NCBI RefSeq assembly: GCF_020859565.1
Contig: NZ_JAJHUO010000012.1
Location: 201,029-265,028 of the forward strand
DNA: 64,000 nucleotides
From: Saccharothrix luteola
Lineage (GTDB): Bacteria > Actinomycetota > Actinomycetes > Mycobacteriales > Pseudonocardiaceae
Direction: 5' to 3'
Under the pieces are notes generated by a model. That model was not told the DNA's origin. It made no database searches and saw only the letters and a program-made list of their open reading frames with translations. Shown here in pieces: positions 1 through 8,623 of this stretch (position 1 is the first letter of the stretch; every line of letters starts with the position of its first letter). The translations under genes were made by a program, and so were the position numbers.

Positions 1-90
<90 letters not shown>

Positions 91-140
91 CCGCCGGTTA
101 CCGGCATCAAGACCACGCCGGCGTCCGCGCACCCCGGTGG

Positions 141-974
141 TCACTCGAACCGGATCGACTCCGCGCGCGGGTACTTCCGGCCCGGCGACGGCACCGGCGA
201 CCCGGTGAACGACACCGGTGTGCCGGTGGGCAGCATGGCGAGGCCGGTGGGCAGGTCGTCGCGGGAGGCGTACCACGAGCTGCCGCGGCTGTCGGTGATG
301 AACCCGTGCGGCTGCCCCGGCTTCCACCCGGTCACGGTGCCGCGACGGCGACCGCGCGGCGTGCCGGCGGGCGAGGCGACGACCTCGGTGGACCGCACGA
401 ACGGGCGGCTCAACGGGTAGCCGAGGCGGTCGGCGGGCGCGAAGAGGTCGTCGAACGCGGGCGTCGAGGTCGCCGCGGCCCGCAGCGGCGCCGCCGTGCG
501 CGGGGTCCAGGCGGGTTGCGGCTCAGGGGCCGACCGGTCGTCCACGACCGGCACCACCACCCCGATGCCGCGCCCGGTCAGCCGGGTGGCCAGCGGCGTG
601 AAGTCGGCGTCACCGGTGATCAGCACGACCCAGTCCAACGGCGCGGTGGTCGCGAGCTCCCACGCCTCGAGCGCGAAGTGGACGTCGACGCCCTTCTCCT
701 TGCCGCCGTGCAGCGGGAGGTCGTGCCGCGTGACACCGGCGGCGGCCAGGGCCGCGTCGAACGCCGCCGCCGGTGTCTCGATGCGGCCGCGCACGTAGTG
801 CGCCTCGTGGAGCACGCAGTCGTCGAGGGGGACACCGGTCCGGGTGTGGAGGTGCCAGCGCACGGCGTCGTGCAGCCCGGCGAGCGAGATCCGCGCCCGA
901 CGCGGATGCGCGGTGGCGTAGAAATCGCTCAGGTAAGCGAACCACGTCCCGTCGTAGAACACCCCGATGCGCAC
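141..974 (-). CDS. NYN-domain (LabA/PIN-like) protein with C-terminal cold-shock-like fold
   Basis: This 277-residue protein starts at a GTG with GGGGAG upstream. Residues 1-150 look like a NYN domain: an N-terminal VFYDGTWF strand and a DWVVLITGDADFTPL stretch carry the acidic residues that bind metal in NYN/PIN nucleases. Residues ~208-277 contain GTVTGWKPGQPHGFI, which resembles the RNP1 region of cold-shock/S1-like RNA-binding folds. The architecture suggests an RNA-directed nuclease or RNA-binding protein in the cytoplasm. Family assignment is by motif, and the substrate is unknown. It is divergent from the small gene at 1018. Confidence 0.8.
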   Translation of the reverse strand: MRIGVFYDGTWFAYLSDFYATAHPRRARISLAGLHDAVRWHLHTRTGVPLDDCVLHEAHYVRGRIETPAAAFDAALAAAGVTRHDLPLHGGKEKGVDVHFALEAWELATTAPLDWVVLITGDADFTPLATRLTGRGIGVVVPVVDDRSAPEPQPAWTPRTAAPLRAAATSTPAFDDLFAPADRLGYPLSRPFVRSTEVVASPAGTPRGRRRGTVTGWKPGQPHGFITDSRGSSWYASRDDLPTGLAMLPTGTPVSFTGSPVPSPGRKYPRAESIRFE

Positions 975-1017
975 GATCTCCCCTGCTGGTTTGGGCCGTC
1001 ACCCGAAGGGATACACC

Positions 1018-1185
1018 ATGGCCGTGACCACACCGGAACCCGACCCCGCCGCCGCGGAACCGGACTTCGCCGAGGAGCACTCGCGCCCGACCTACGCCGA
1101 CGAGCAGGCGGGGTCCGCCAACACCACCCCGGACGAGGCGACGCCCGAGGGCACGGCCGGCGCCGGCGGGATGGACCCGGACTGA
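1018..1185 (+). CDS. small acidic hypothetical protein
   Basis: The product is 55 residues, rich in Ala, Pro, Asp and Glu, with no hydrophobic segment and no Cys, so it is probably disordered. The ATG at 1018 is preferred because GAAGGGA lies 6-7 bases upstream. An in-frame ATG at 967 would overlap the divergent NYN gene. I do not recognise a family. Confidence 0.5.
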   Translation: MAVTTPEPDPAAAEPDFAEEHSRPTYADEQAGSANTTPDEATPEGTAGAGGMDPD

Positions 1186-1345
1186 CCGACCGCCGCCGAG
1201 GCGCGATGCGGGACCGGAGCGCTTCGGGCTCACCCAGGTCACCCCCTCGGTGCACCGAGCCGCCCTCACCGAACCCCGCAGGTGTGGCGGCCGGGCGTTG
1301 TGGGCACTCGGACGGGCGGTACCCCCGACTGCCCAGGAGGCCTTG

Positions 1346-1735
1346 GTGTCCGCAAGCCGATTATTCGCCCTGCTGATCGTCCTGCTCCTCACCCCGACCA
1401 CCTTCGCCGCCGCCACGCCCGCCGTCCCGACCGCCGCCGAGGTGTCCCTGATCCGGTACCACCCCGGCGACACGGCCCCCGAGCACGGACCGAACTCGTT
1501 CGTGATCACCGTCGGCGACTGCGCGCCGTTGCGGCACATCGACTACAAGTGGGGCTCCACGTACGGCAAGATCACCGCGCCGTGCGACGAGCCGAAGACC
1601 GTCTCCCTCGCCCCGCTGGGCGCCACCGAGCACCCGCTCCAGTGGCGCACCTGCTCGACCACCCTGTGGCGCTACCCACCGCGCCTGCACACCGTCTGCG
1701 GTGACTACCACTACGACGTGGTCCTCACGGGCTGA
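1346..1735 (+). CDS. small secreted Cys-containing protein
   Basis: The protein has 129 residues and starts at a GTG with AGGAGG five bases upstream. A hydrophobic N-terminus (SRLFALLIVLLLTPTTFAAA) ends in Ala-rich residues typical of a Sec signal peptide. The mature part holds four Cys (in GDCAP, APCDE, RTCST, TVCGD), which could form two disulfides. No family is recognised. It ends just before a hairpin shared with the convergent transporter gene. Confidence 0.65.
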   Translation: MSASRLFALLIVLLLTPTTFAAATPAVPTAAEVSLIRYHPGDTAPEHGPNSFVITVGDCAPLRHIDYKWGSTYGKITAPCDEPKTVSLAPLGATEHPLQWRTCSTTLWRYPPRLHTVCGDYHYDVVLTG

Positions 1736-1743
1736 CCGCACCA

Positions 1744-1769
1744 TCCCGGTGGACGGCCGTCCACCGGGA
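1744..1769. terminator. perfect hairpin between convergent genes
   Basis: Eleven-base arms (1744-1754 and 1759-1769) are perfectly complementary around a 4-base GGCC loop, 9 bases after the stop at 1735 and 8 bases from the stop of the convergent gene at 1777. There is no T tract, which is normal for high-GC actinomycete terminators. It can act in both directions. Confidence 0.65.
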
Positions 1770-1776
1770 CCCGTGG

Positions 1777-2622
1777 TCACGGCGGCGTGGTCGCGCAGTC
1801 GGCCGGCGAGGACGCCAGGCGGCGGCGGTGGAAGCGGGCGATGGCGGCGATGCCCGTCAGCGACACGGCGGCGCTCGTGACCAAGGCGATCACCGTGCCG
1901 CGGCCTGCGCCCTGGGTCTCGTCCAGCAGCACCATGCCGATCCACGCCGCGACGATCGGGTTCACCACCGTCTGGCCGGCCACCACGAGGTCCGCCGGAC
2001 CGCTCGCGTACCCGAGCTGGATCAGCGCCGCGCCGACCAGGAAAGCCAGCGCCAGCCCGGTGAACGACACCCACGGCAGCGACGGCAGCGACGTCGTCAC
2101 GTCCCGCACCAGCACGGCGACCAGCCCGTACGCCGCGCCCGCGCCGGCGGCCAGCGCGAGGGCACGTGCCGTCCCGCTCCGCAACGCGCCGACCACGACG
2201 AACGCGCACACCACGGCGGCGACCACCTGACCGGCCCGCAGCACCGTCGCCGGTTCCACGTCCGTCGTCACGGCGGTCCGCGCGGCGATCGCGACGAACG
2301 TGGCCACCCCGCCCGTCGCCGCCATCACGGCCACCGCGAACCCCCGCGTCACGTGCCGGACGCCGATCGCCGCGATGATCGGCAGCGACATGACGGCGAG
2401 CGGCGCGACGACCGTCACCGGCGCCATGGCCAAGGCCACGATCTGCAGCACCGCGGCGACGAACAGCACCGCGAACCCGAGCAGCCACCGCCGGTTGCCC
2501 GCCAGCCGGGTGAACCGCCGCACGGTGAGGTCGCCGACGTCCCGGACGCCCGCGTGCTGGAGGGCGGCGCCGACCGCGCTCAGCACCGCACCTGCCAGCG
2601 CGCACAGGATCGCGATCCCCAC
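1777..2622 (-). CDS. DMT/EamA-like multi-pass membrane protein
   Basis: About 281 residues with roughly nine to ten hydrophobic helices in two similar halves, the arrangement of drug/metabolite transporter (DMT) family proteins. The N-terminal helix (VGIAILCALAGAVLSAVGAAL) and the paired helices fit actinobacterial EamA-related proteins. The GTG at 2622 is chosen because it starts the first helix directly. Upstream in-frame codons run through the promoter of the divergent protease at 2735, though the ribosome site here is not strong. The substrate is unknown. Confidence 0.7.
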   Translation of the reverse strand: MGIAILCALAGAVLSAVGAALQHAGVRDVGDLTVRRFTRLAGNRRWLLGFAVLFVAAVLQIVALAMAPVTVVAPLAVMSLPIIAAIGVRHVTRGFAVAVMAATGGVATFVAIAARTAVTTDVEPATVLRAGQVVAAVVCAFVVVGALRSGTARALALAAGAGAAYGLVAVLVRDVTTSLPSLPWVSFTGLALAFLVGAALIQLGYASGPADLVVAGQTVVNPIVAAWIGMVLLDETQGAGRGTVIALVTSAAVSLTGIAAIARFHRRRLASSPADCATTPP

Positions 2623-2734
2623 CTCACCAGAGTAGGTGCCGCCGGGGTCACGCGCGGTGACGCGGAGTCCACCAACGGTCGCTATCCGGCGCGCCCCGCC
2701 GCCGCTACCGTCGCGACCCTGGAGGGAGCGCACC

Positions 2735-3616
2735 ATGACCTTCGCGCGTCGAGCGGGTGCGGCCGTGCTGGCGGCCGGTCTCGCGTTCACCACGGCCGGG
2801 CCGGTCTCCGGCGACACCGCCGGGCCCGCCCTCGCCCAGGAACGGCTGGACCGGGGCGCGGCCACGCGTCCGGGCACCGTCACCGGGTGGCACGTCGACA
2901 CCGCGACCAACACCCTGGTGGTCTCGGTGCACGGCGCCGCGACCGGGGTCGCCGAGTGGGCACGCGGGCTCGGCGCGGGCGCGGTCACCGTCGAGCACGT
3001 CGCCGAAGCGCCCCGCCCGGTGTGGGACCTGATCGGCGGGCAAGCGATCTACAGCGGCGGCGCGCGGTGCACGTTGGGCTTCAACGCGCGCTCGGGCGCC
3101 ACCCGCTACATCCTGTCGGCCGGCCACTGCGTCGCTGCCGGCAGCGACTGGCACGGCGTCGGCGGCTACATCGGCCCGAGCGCCGGCTCGTCGTTCCCTG
3201 CCAACGACTACGGGTTGATCCGCGTGACGTCGACGGCCGCGGTGTCCACGCCGCTGGTCGACCGGCACAGCAGCGGCCCGGACGTCACGATCAGCGGTGT
3301 CACGACCCCGCCCGTCGGCTCGTCGATCTGCTACTCCAGCCCGGCCTCGGGGTGGCGGTGCGGCAGCGTCATCGGGATCAACCAGACGGTCTGCTACCCG
3401 CAGGGCTGCGTCGGCCAGCTCATCCGCGCCAACGCGTGCCCCGAGCCCGGCGCGTCCGGCGCGCCTGCCGTCACCCACCCCGGTACGGGCACCGCGGTCC
3501 GCGCGGTCGGCCTGGTCTCCGGCGGGTCCGGCACCTGCTCCACCGGCGGGACGACGTGGATCCAGCCGATCGCCGAGCCGCTGTCGGCGTACGGCCTCAC
3601 CCTCTACACCGGGTGA
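2735..3616 (+). CDS. secreted S1 family serine protease, atypical GASGAP motif
   Basis: The protein has 293 residues from an ATG preceded by GGAGGGA. It has a signal peptide, a propeptide-like region, then a chymotrypsin-fold domain from about residue 100. The catalytic His is in SAGHC, the Asp in ANDYGLI, and the Ser in PGASGAP. Streptogrisin/alpha-lytic proteases normally have GDSGGP, so Asp-before-Ser is Ala and the second Gly is Ala. The triad residues are present, so activity is plausible, but the altered loop around Ser could change zymogen activation or specificity. Cys pairs suit an extracellular enzyme. It is divergent from the DMT gene. Confidence 0.85.
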   Translation: MTFARRAGAAVLAAGLAFTTAGPVSGDTAGPALAQERLDRGAATRPGTVTGWHVDTATNTLVVSVHGAATGVAEWARGLGAGAVTVEHVAEAPRPVWDLIGGQAIYSGGARCTLGFNARSGATRYILSAGHCVAAGSDWHGVGGYIGPSAGSSFPANDYGLIRVTSTAAVSTPLVDRHSSGPDVTISGVTTPPVGSSICYSSPASGWRCGSVIGINQTVCYPQGCVGQLIRANACPEPGASGAPAVTHPGTGTAVRAVGLVSGGSGTCSTGGTTWIQPIAEPLSAYGLTLYTG

Positions 3617-3727
3617 GCACCAGGCCCGGCCAACTGTCAAGAAGGACCCACGATCGTCGGTGTCCGGCCGGCCGCCGCATCCCCTAGCGTCCGCGACGCC
3701 ATGCCGACGTCCACGTCTGGGGGTTCC

Positions 3728-5962
3728 ATGAGAGTCCGTCGTCTGCTGGTCCTCGCCGGTGCGCTGATGCTGCTCGCGCCCGTGCCAGCCCTCGCCGACC
3801 CACCCGGCACCGGGCAGCCCGGCGAGTACCGCCCGGTCCGCGGCCCGTCGGCGCCCGCCGAGCACCGGTTCCTCCAGAAAGCCGTCCGCGGCGACACCAT
3901 CCCCCGGCACGCGCACGAACTCGCCGCCGCCCAGGCCGACCGGATCCCGGCCGCCGGCGCGCCGTGGCGCTCGATCGGCCCGACGAACATCGGCGGCCGG
4001 ATCGTGAGCCTGGCGCTGGACCCGCGCCGACCCGACACCGTCTACGCCGCCGCCGCGAGCGGTGGGCTGTGGCGGTCCACCGACGCCGGGCGCACGTTCG
4101 CCACCGCGTGGCCGGACAACGGCACCCAGGCCATGGGCGCGGTGGCGGCGGCCGGTGACGGCACGCTGTACGTCGGCACCGGCGAGCCCAACCCGGGTGG
4201 CGGCAGCGTGACCTACGAGGGCACCGGCGTCTACCGCTCCACCGACGGCGGCACGTCGTGGCGCAACGTCGGCCTGCGCGACTCCGGCAGCGTCGGCGGC
4301 ATCGCGATCGACCCGACCGACTCCAACCGCCTTTTCGTCGCCGCCAACGGGTCGCTCTACAGCGCGGGCGGCGACCGCGGGGTGTATTTGTCCGCCAACG
4401 GCGGCGGCAGTTGGCGGCGCGTGCTCGACGTGCCGAACGAGTTCACCGGCGCGGTCGACGTGCAGATCGACCCGACCGATCCGAAGCGCGTGTACGCCGT
4501 GCTGTGGGACCACCGCCGCACCCCGGTGAAGCGGACCTACGGCGGCGTGGGCTCGGGCGTCCACCGCTCCACCGACGGCGGCCTGACCTGGCAGCGGCTC
4601 GAGGGCGGGCTGCCGCCGGCCGGTCCCGAGGTCGGCCGCATGGGCATCGGCGTCTCGGCGTCCGAACCGGGCAGGCTGTACGCCATCGTCAACAGCACCG
4701 CGGGCCCGTTCGCGGGCTTCTACACCTCGGCCGACGCCGGTGACAGCTGGACGCGGCTGCCCGAACCGGACGTGCTGAAGTCCTCGCAGTCGAGCTTCGG
4801 CTGGTGGTTCGGCAAGGTCTGGGTCGACCCGGACGACGCCCGGCACGTGCACGTCGCCGGCGTCCCGCTGATGACCACCAAGGACGGCGGCGCGACCTGG
4901 ACCGCCGACGACGCCTCGATCCACGTCGACCACCACGCCATGGTCTGGGATCCCCGCTACCCGGCGCGGGCCTACCTGGGCAACGACGGCGGCGTGTACC
5001 GGTCGGACGCCGACGGCGACGGCGGCTGGGTCAAGGCCGAGCACGAGCCGTGGACCCAGTTCTACAGCGTGGCGATCAGCCCGCAGGACGTCACGCGCGT
5101 GTCCGGCGGCACCCAGGACAACGGCTCGCTGCGGTCGTGGGGCGGGCCGGCGTTCAACGAGTACCTCGGCGGCGACGGCGAGGAGAACATCATCAACCCG
5201 CGCGACAAGGACAACGTCTTCGCCTGCTACCAGTACGGCAACTGCTTCCGGTCCACCGACGGCGGCACGACGATGGAGTTCTTCACCCCCGGCACCACCG
5301 CGGACCGGCGCAACTGGTTCACCCCGGTGCAGTTCGACCCGTCCGACCCGCGAGTCCTGTACTACGGCGGCAACCGGCTCAACCGGTCGGTCGACAACGG
5401 GGTGACCTGGACGCCGATCAGCCCGGACCTGACCGGCGGACCGGGCCAGGACACCTACCCGTACGGCACCATCACCACGGTCGCCGCCGCGCCGTCCGAC
5501 CCGCGCACGATCTGGGTCGGCACCGACGACGGCCGGGTGTGGGTCACCCGCGACCTGGGGGCCACCTGGGCGAAGGTGCTCGACGGCCGGCCGTGGGTGA
5601 CCCGGATCGCGGTGTCCGAGCGTGACCCCGCCACGGCGTACGTGACGCTGTCCGGCTACCGGTCCGGCTCCGACCAGCCGCACGTGCTGATGACCCGGTC
5701 GGCGGGCGCGCGGTGGACCGACATCTCGGGCAACCTGCCGTCGGCGCCGGTGAACGACGTCGTGCTCGGTCGCGCCGGACAGCTGTACGTGGCCACGGAC
5801 CAGGGCGTGTTCGTCGGCAGCGCCTTCGCGGCCGGGCACTGGCTCCGGCTGGGCCACGGGATGCCGAGGGTCGCGGTCGACGACATCGAGTACGACGGCC
5901 GCAACCACCGGCTCGTGGCGGCCACGTTCGGCCGGGGGATCTACGAGACCACCGTGCCCTGA
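3728..5962 (+). CDS. secreted Asp-box (BNR/VPS10-like) beta-propeller protein
   Basis: The protein has 744 residues. After a signal peptide (MRVRRLLVLAGALMLLAPVPALA) the chain carries about ten Asp-box-like motifs of the S-x-D-x-G-x-x-W type (RSTDAGRTF, YRSTDGGTSW, HRSTDGGLTW, YTSADAGDSW, MTTKDGGATW, SVDNGVTW and others), giving a sortilin/sialidase-type multi-blade propeller. Such actinobacterial proteins are usually annotated as glycosyl hydrolases, but no catalytic sialidase Arg triad is obvious, so binding or another hydrolase activity is equally possible. The ATG at 3728 follows a GGGGG ribosome site; an in-frame ATG at 3701 exists. It is followed by a strong terminator. Confidence 0.85.
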   Translation: MRVRRLLVLAGALMLLAPVPALADPPGTGQPGEYRPVRGPSAPAEHRFLQKAVRGDTIPRHAHELAAAQADRIPAAGAPWRSIGPTNIGGRIVSLALDPRRPDTVYAAAASGGLWRSTDAGRTFATAWPDNGTQAMGAVAAAGDGTLYVGTGEPNPGGGSVTYEGTGVYRSTDGGTSWRNVGLRDSGSVGGIAIDPTDSNRLFVAANGSLYSAGGDRGVYLSANGGGSWRRVLDVPNEFTGAVDVQIDPTDPKRVYAVLWDHRRTPVKRTYGGVGSGVHRSTDGGLTWQRLEGGLPPAGPEVGRMGIGVSASEPGRLYAIVNSTAGPFAGFYTSADAGDSWTRLPEPDVLKSSQSSFGWWFGKVWVDPDDARHVHVAGVPLMTTKDGGATWTADDASIHVDHHAMVWDPRYPARAYLGNDGGVYRSDADGDGGWVKAEHEPWTQFYSVAISPQDVTRVSGGTQDNGSLRSWGGPAFNEYLGGDGEENIINPRDKDNVFACYQYGNCFRSTDGGTTMEFFTPGTTADRRNWFTPVQFDPSDPRVLYYGGNRLNRSVDNGVTWTPISPDLTGGPGQDTYPYGTITTVAAAPSDPRTIWVGTDDGRVWVTRDLGATWAKVLDGRPWVTRIAVSERDPATAYVTLSGYRSGSDQPHVLMTRSAGARWTDISGNLPSAPVNDVVLGRAGQLYVATDQGVFVGSAFAAGHWLRLGHGMPRVAVDDIEYDGRNHRLVAATFGRGIYETTVP

Positions 5963-5976
5963 TCATCCGCCGGACC

Positions 5977-6011
5977 GGGCACCGCCGCGTCGACGTGACG
6001 CGGCGGTGCCC
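5977..6011. terminator. perfect 15-bp stem hairpin
   Basis: Arms 5977-5991 and 5997-6011 are perfectly complementary with a 5-base loop. It lies 14 bases after the propeller-gene stop and 11 bases from the convergent SGNH-esterase stop, so it probably ends both transcripts. Confidence 0.75.
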
Positions 6012-6022
6012 GAGCACCGGGA

Positions 6023-7096
6023 TCACGGGCTGACGCAGGTCATCTCGGTCGGCGGGTTCGCGTTCGGGCCGTTGGCCACGTAGCCGAACGTGGTCGACGT
6101 GCCGCTGCCCAGGGAGCCGTTGTACGGCGCGTTCCGCACCGACACGGCTCCGCTGGTCCCGGTGTTCACGCCGCCCCAGAGGTTGTTGACGGTGTGCCCG
6201 GACGGGAGGGTCAGGCGGACCGTCCACCCGTTGAGCGACGCGGTGGAGGTGTTGGCCACCTTCACCTCGGCCTGGTAGCCGCCGCCCCACGAGTTGACCA
6301 CGCGGTGGGTCGCCGCGCACGCCCCGCCACCGGGCTGGCTCGTGGTCGTGGTGGTGGTGCTCGTGGTGGTCGTCGTTTGGCTGGTGGTCGTCGTGGTCGT
6401 GGTGGGGTCGTCGATGCTGCCCGGGACGGACAACAGCGCGGTGTACCAGGCAGTGGCCATCTTCGAGTAGCCGCCGGCGTTGGGGTGCACGCCGTCGGCG
6501 AGGTCGGCGGTGGTCAGCGCGCGGTACATGTCGACCAGGTGCACCTTCTTGCCCGCGCTGACCTTGCTCTGCACCATCGACGGGATCGTGGCGTTGAACG
6601 CGCGGACGTTCGCGTCGCGGCCCGACAGCGGCACGATCGTCGCGACGAACAGCTCCGCGTTCGGCGCCAGCGTGGTGATGCGGTCGACCAGGGCGGAGAG
6701 GCGTTGGGGCGCGCCGCCCGGGTTGCTGCCGTTCATGTCGTTCGTGCCGATGTGCAGCAGGATGGTGCGCGGCGTGTACGTGCGCAGCCAGTTGGTGACG
6801 TTGCTGTCGATCTGGGCGATGGTCCAGCCCGAGTGGCCCTCGTGGTTGCGGTCGCCGAGGCTGGTCGGGCCGTTGGTCATCGACCCGACGAAGTCGACCG
6901 TGCGACCGCCGGCGACGAGCTTCTGCCACAGGTCGACGCGGTAGCCACCGGGGACGTTGAAGCCGTCGGTGATCGAGTCGCCGAGCGGCATGACCTTCAC
7001 GCCGCTGTCCGCCTGCGCGGTGCCGACGGCGACGACCGCGGCGGCCACCAGGGTCAGGGCGGCGGCCGCGCTCGCGAGCAGGTGCCTTCGTTTCAT
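6023..7096 (-). CDS. secreted SGNH/GDSL esterase with C-terminal CBM2 cellulose-binding module
   Basis: The protein has 357 residues with a signal peptide. The SGNH domain (about 32-235) shows block I GDSITDG (nucleophile Ser), block III GTNDM, and block V DGVHPN (Asp and His), as in GDSL-family carbohydrate esterases (CE2/CE3-like). A Thr-rich linker with runs of five to seven Thr follows. The last ~100 residues look like a CBM2 module, with a Cys near each end and conserved Trp (NSWGGGYQAEVKV, NGWTVRLTL, NNLWGG). The likely role is deacetylation of plant polysaccharide outside the cell. A LacI-type operator-like palindrome lies about 195 bp upstream. Confidence 0.9.
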   Translation of the reverse strand: MKRRHLLASAAAALTLVAAAVVAVGTAQADSGVKVMPLGDSITDGFNVPGGYRVDLWQKLVAGGRTVDFVGSMTNGPTSLGDRNHEGHSGWTIAQIDSNVTNWLRTYTPRTILLHIGTNDMNGSNPGGAPQRLSALVDRITTLAPNAELFVATIVPLSGRDANVRAFNATIPSMVQSKVSAGKKVHLVDMYRALTTADLADGVHPNAGGYSKMATAWYTALLSVPGSIDDPTTTTTTTSQTTTTTSTTTTTTSQPGGGACAATHRVVNSWGGGYQAEVKVANTSTASLNGWTVRLTLPSGHTVNNLWGGVNTGTSGAVSVRNAPYNGSLGSGTSTTFGYVANGPNANPPTEMTCVSP

Positions 7097-7604
7097 GGTC
7101 CGGACCTCCGGAGAAGGTGAACTCGGTGGGTGGTGACGTCGGCGGCGTTCGTCACGCGACAGCGCGATCGGTGTCCGTCGAGGGCGCACGGCATCGCGTT
7201 CTTGAGTTTCATCGGGCAGCTTCCTCCACGGCCAAGGCAAGGGCGGAGAGCGCGAAGGCTGCCCGGCGCCCGACATCGGTGTCCGGCTCTGAAACGTTCA
7301 GGAGTGTCCGTCGGAACATTTCTGTTTGGCAAGGCAATCGAGACGCGCCCACGACCGGTCGCGGTGCGTCGCGTGCGGCCGATTGCCGGTGCGCCCGCGC
7401 CCCGTCACCCGACCAGGCCGGCGCACGGCCGAACACCCGGATCGGCTGGGTGAACTGCGCGATCGACCGGCCGCCCGCGCCGCGGAACCGTTGCGGCGCA
7501 ACGTCGGCGGCACGGTCGCGGACCCACGCGCGCTGAGCTGTTCGGACTAGCCGCCGGCTCGCGGCCGGGCCGCGAAATCGACGTCTCGTTTCGGGACTTT
7601 CAGC
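7097..7604. other. non-coding upstream region of the SGNH esterase
   Basis: About 510 bases without a convincing gene. It precedes the minus-strand esterase at 7096 and follows the minus-strand SDR ending at 7605. Apart from the palindrome at 7289-7301 I see no structured element. Confidence 0.6.
7289..7301. promoter_or_regulatory. LacI-type operator-like palindrome
   Basis: The sequence CTGAAACGTTCAG has five-base inverted arms (CTGAA/TTCAG) around a CG-centred core, resembling operators of actinobacterial LacI regulators of carbohydrate genes. It sits upstream of a polysaccharide-active esterase. No regulator is adjacent, so the link is inferred. Confidence 0.35.
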
Positions 7605-8246
7605 TCAATGGCCGATGGTGCGGGTCCACTTGAGCCACCAGGGCGCGATCTGCCGCGGTCGCGAGGTGATGGCGTGGCAGATCAGCGTGACCGCATCGGC
7701 CCCGACGAGTCCGGTGTAGACGCTCGTGGTGGTGAGGCCGCGGTCGCGGCCTTTCAGGGCCAGGCCGCGGAACCAGGTGTCGAACGCGGCCTTCGACGCG
7801 CGGTGGCCGCCCCAGCGGGCCGGGAGGGGCAGGCGGAGGTGCGCGGGGCAGACGTTGATCAGGTGGGCCGAGCCGCCGGCCCGCAGCGCGGGCAGCAGGC
7901 CGCGGATGAGCGTCGTCGGGCCGACGTAGTGGGTGTTGATCGTGTCCTGGAAGTCCCGGCAGGACGGCTGCCGCGGCGGCGTGCCCGCGGTGTGGATCAC
8001 GATGTCGAGGCGGCCGTGCTCGTCGAGCAGCCGTTCGGCCAGCACGCGCATGGCGGCGGGCGTGCCCGGATCGGCCCGGTAGACCGAGACCTCGCCGATC
8101 AGCCGGTGGGCGGGGTGGGTGGCGACGAGGACCCGCGCGCCCGCACGGGTCAGGTGACGCGTCGCGGCGTCGGTGACGTCACTGGACGTCCCGGTGAGCA
8201 GGACGGTCTTGTCGCACACGGCGTGCCGGAGCCGGGCGTCGTTCAT
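7605..8246 (-). CDS. degenerate short-chain dehydrogenase/reductase (probable pseudoenzyme)
   Basis: The protein has 213 residues and is clearly related to the SDR at 9324-10298: both share a segment around RWGG-x-x-ASKAAFD. Here the catalytic Tyr of YxxxK is His (HRASK), the Gly-rich nucleotide motif is TGTSSDVT instead of TGASHGVG, and NNAG is HTAG. It is also about 110 residues shorter. It should therefore be inactive as a dehydrogenase and may be a partner subunit or a decaying duplicate. The reading frame is intact and its ATG overlaps the stop of the DUF6114-type gene (ATGA), which argues that it is still translated. Confidence 0.75.
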   Translation of the reverse strand: MNDARLRHAVCDKTVLLTGTSSDVTDAATRHLTRAGARVLVATHPAHRLIGEVSVYRADPGTPAAMRVLAERLLDEHGRLDIVIHTAGTPPRQPSCRDFQDTINTHYVGPTTLIRGLLPALRAGGSAHLINVCPAHLRLPLPARWGGHRASKAAFDTWFRGLALKGRDRGLTTTSVYTGLVGADAVTLICHAITSRPRQIAPWWLKWTRTIGH

Positions 8247-8623
8247 CCAGTGCCTTCCGCCGGTGACTCGGCCGGGCCCGTGCCGCGGTCGGGCACCCAG
8301 GCCAGCGCCAGCGCGCCGCCGGAGGCCGCGAGCAGGAAGCCGACCAGGAACCCGCCGAGGTTGGCGCCGACCAGGCTGAGCAGGCCGGCGACGAGGGCCG
8401 CCACGCCCGCGAAGTGCCTGCGGGCCGGGTCGAGCAGCAGGGTCGCGCCCGCGACGACCAGCACGCCGCCGAGCAGCCAGCTCCACGGTGCGGCGGCGCC
8501 GGCGAAGCGCAGCGCGTTGGGCACGGCGCCGACCACGAGGACCAGTTCCAGCCCGGCGGCGGTGGTCAGCACCCCGGCGGAGAACGGGCAGGAACGCCGG
8601 AAGCGGGCGAAGTCGCCGTTCAC
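8243..8623 (-). CDS. DUF6114-type membrane protein
   Basis: The protein has 126 residues, mostly four hydrophobic helices (for example VLTTAAGLELVLVVGAVPNALRF in shorter segments), with a Pro/Gly-rich tail. Its size, topology and position directly after a DUF6230-type protein match the DUF6230-DUF6114 pair often seen in actinomycetes. The function is unknown. The GTG start overlaps the upstream stop by 4 bases, and its own stop overlaps the next ATG, so three genes are translationally coupled. Confidence 0.7.
   Translation of the reverse strand: MNGDFARFRRSCPFSAGVLTTAAGLELVLVVGAVPNALRFAGAAAPWSWLLGGVLVVAGATLLLDPARRHFAGVAALVAGLLSLVGANLGGFLVGFLLAASGGALALAWVPDRGTGPAESPAEGTG

Noticed and set aside
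2705..5908. 1067-residue open frame antisense to the Asp-box protein gene, and other very long antisense frames
   Set aside because: Low-complexity Arg/Ala/Val composition typical of GC-rich shadow frames; the sense genes have signal peptides and motifs.
6333..6410. Tandem repeat or CRISPR-like array
   Set aside because: It encodes the Thr-rich linker of the SGNH-CBM2 protein; there are no spacers.
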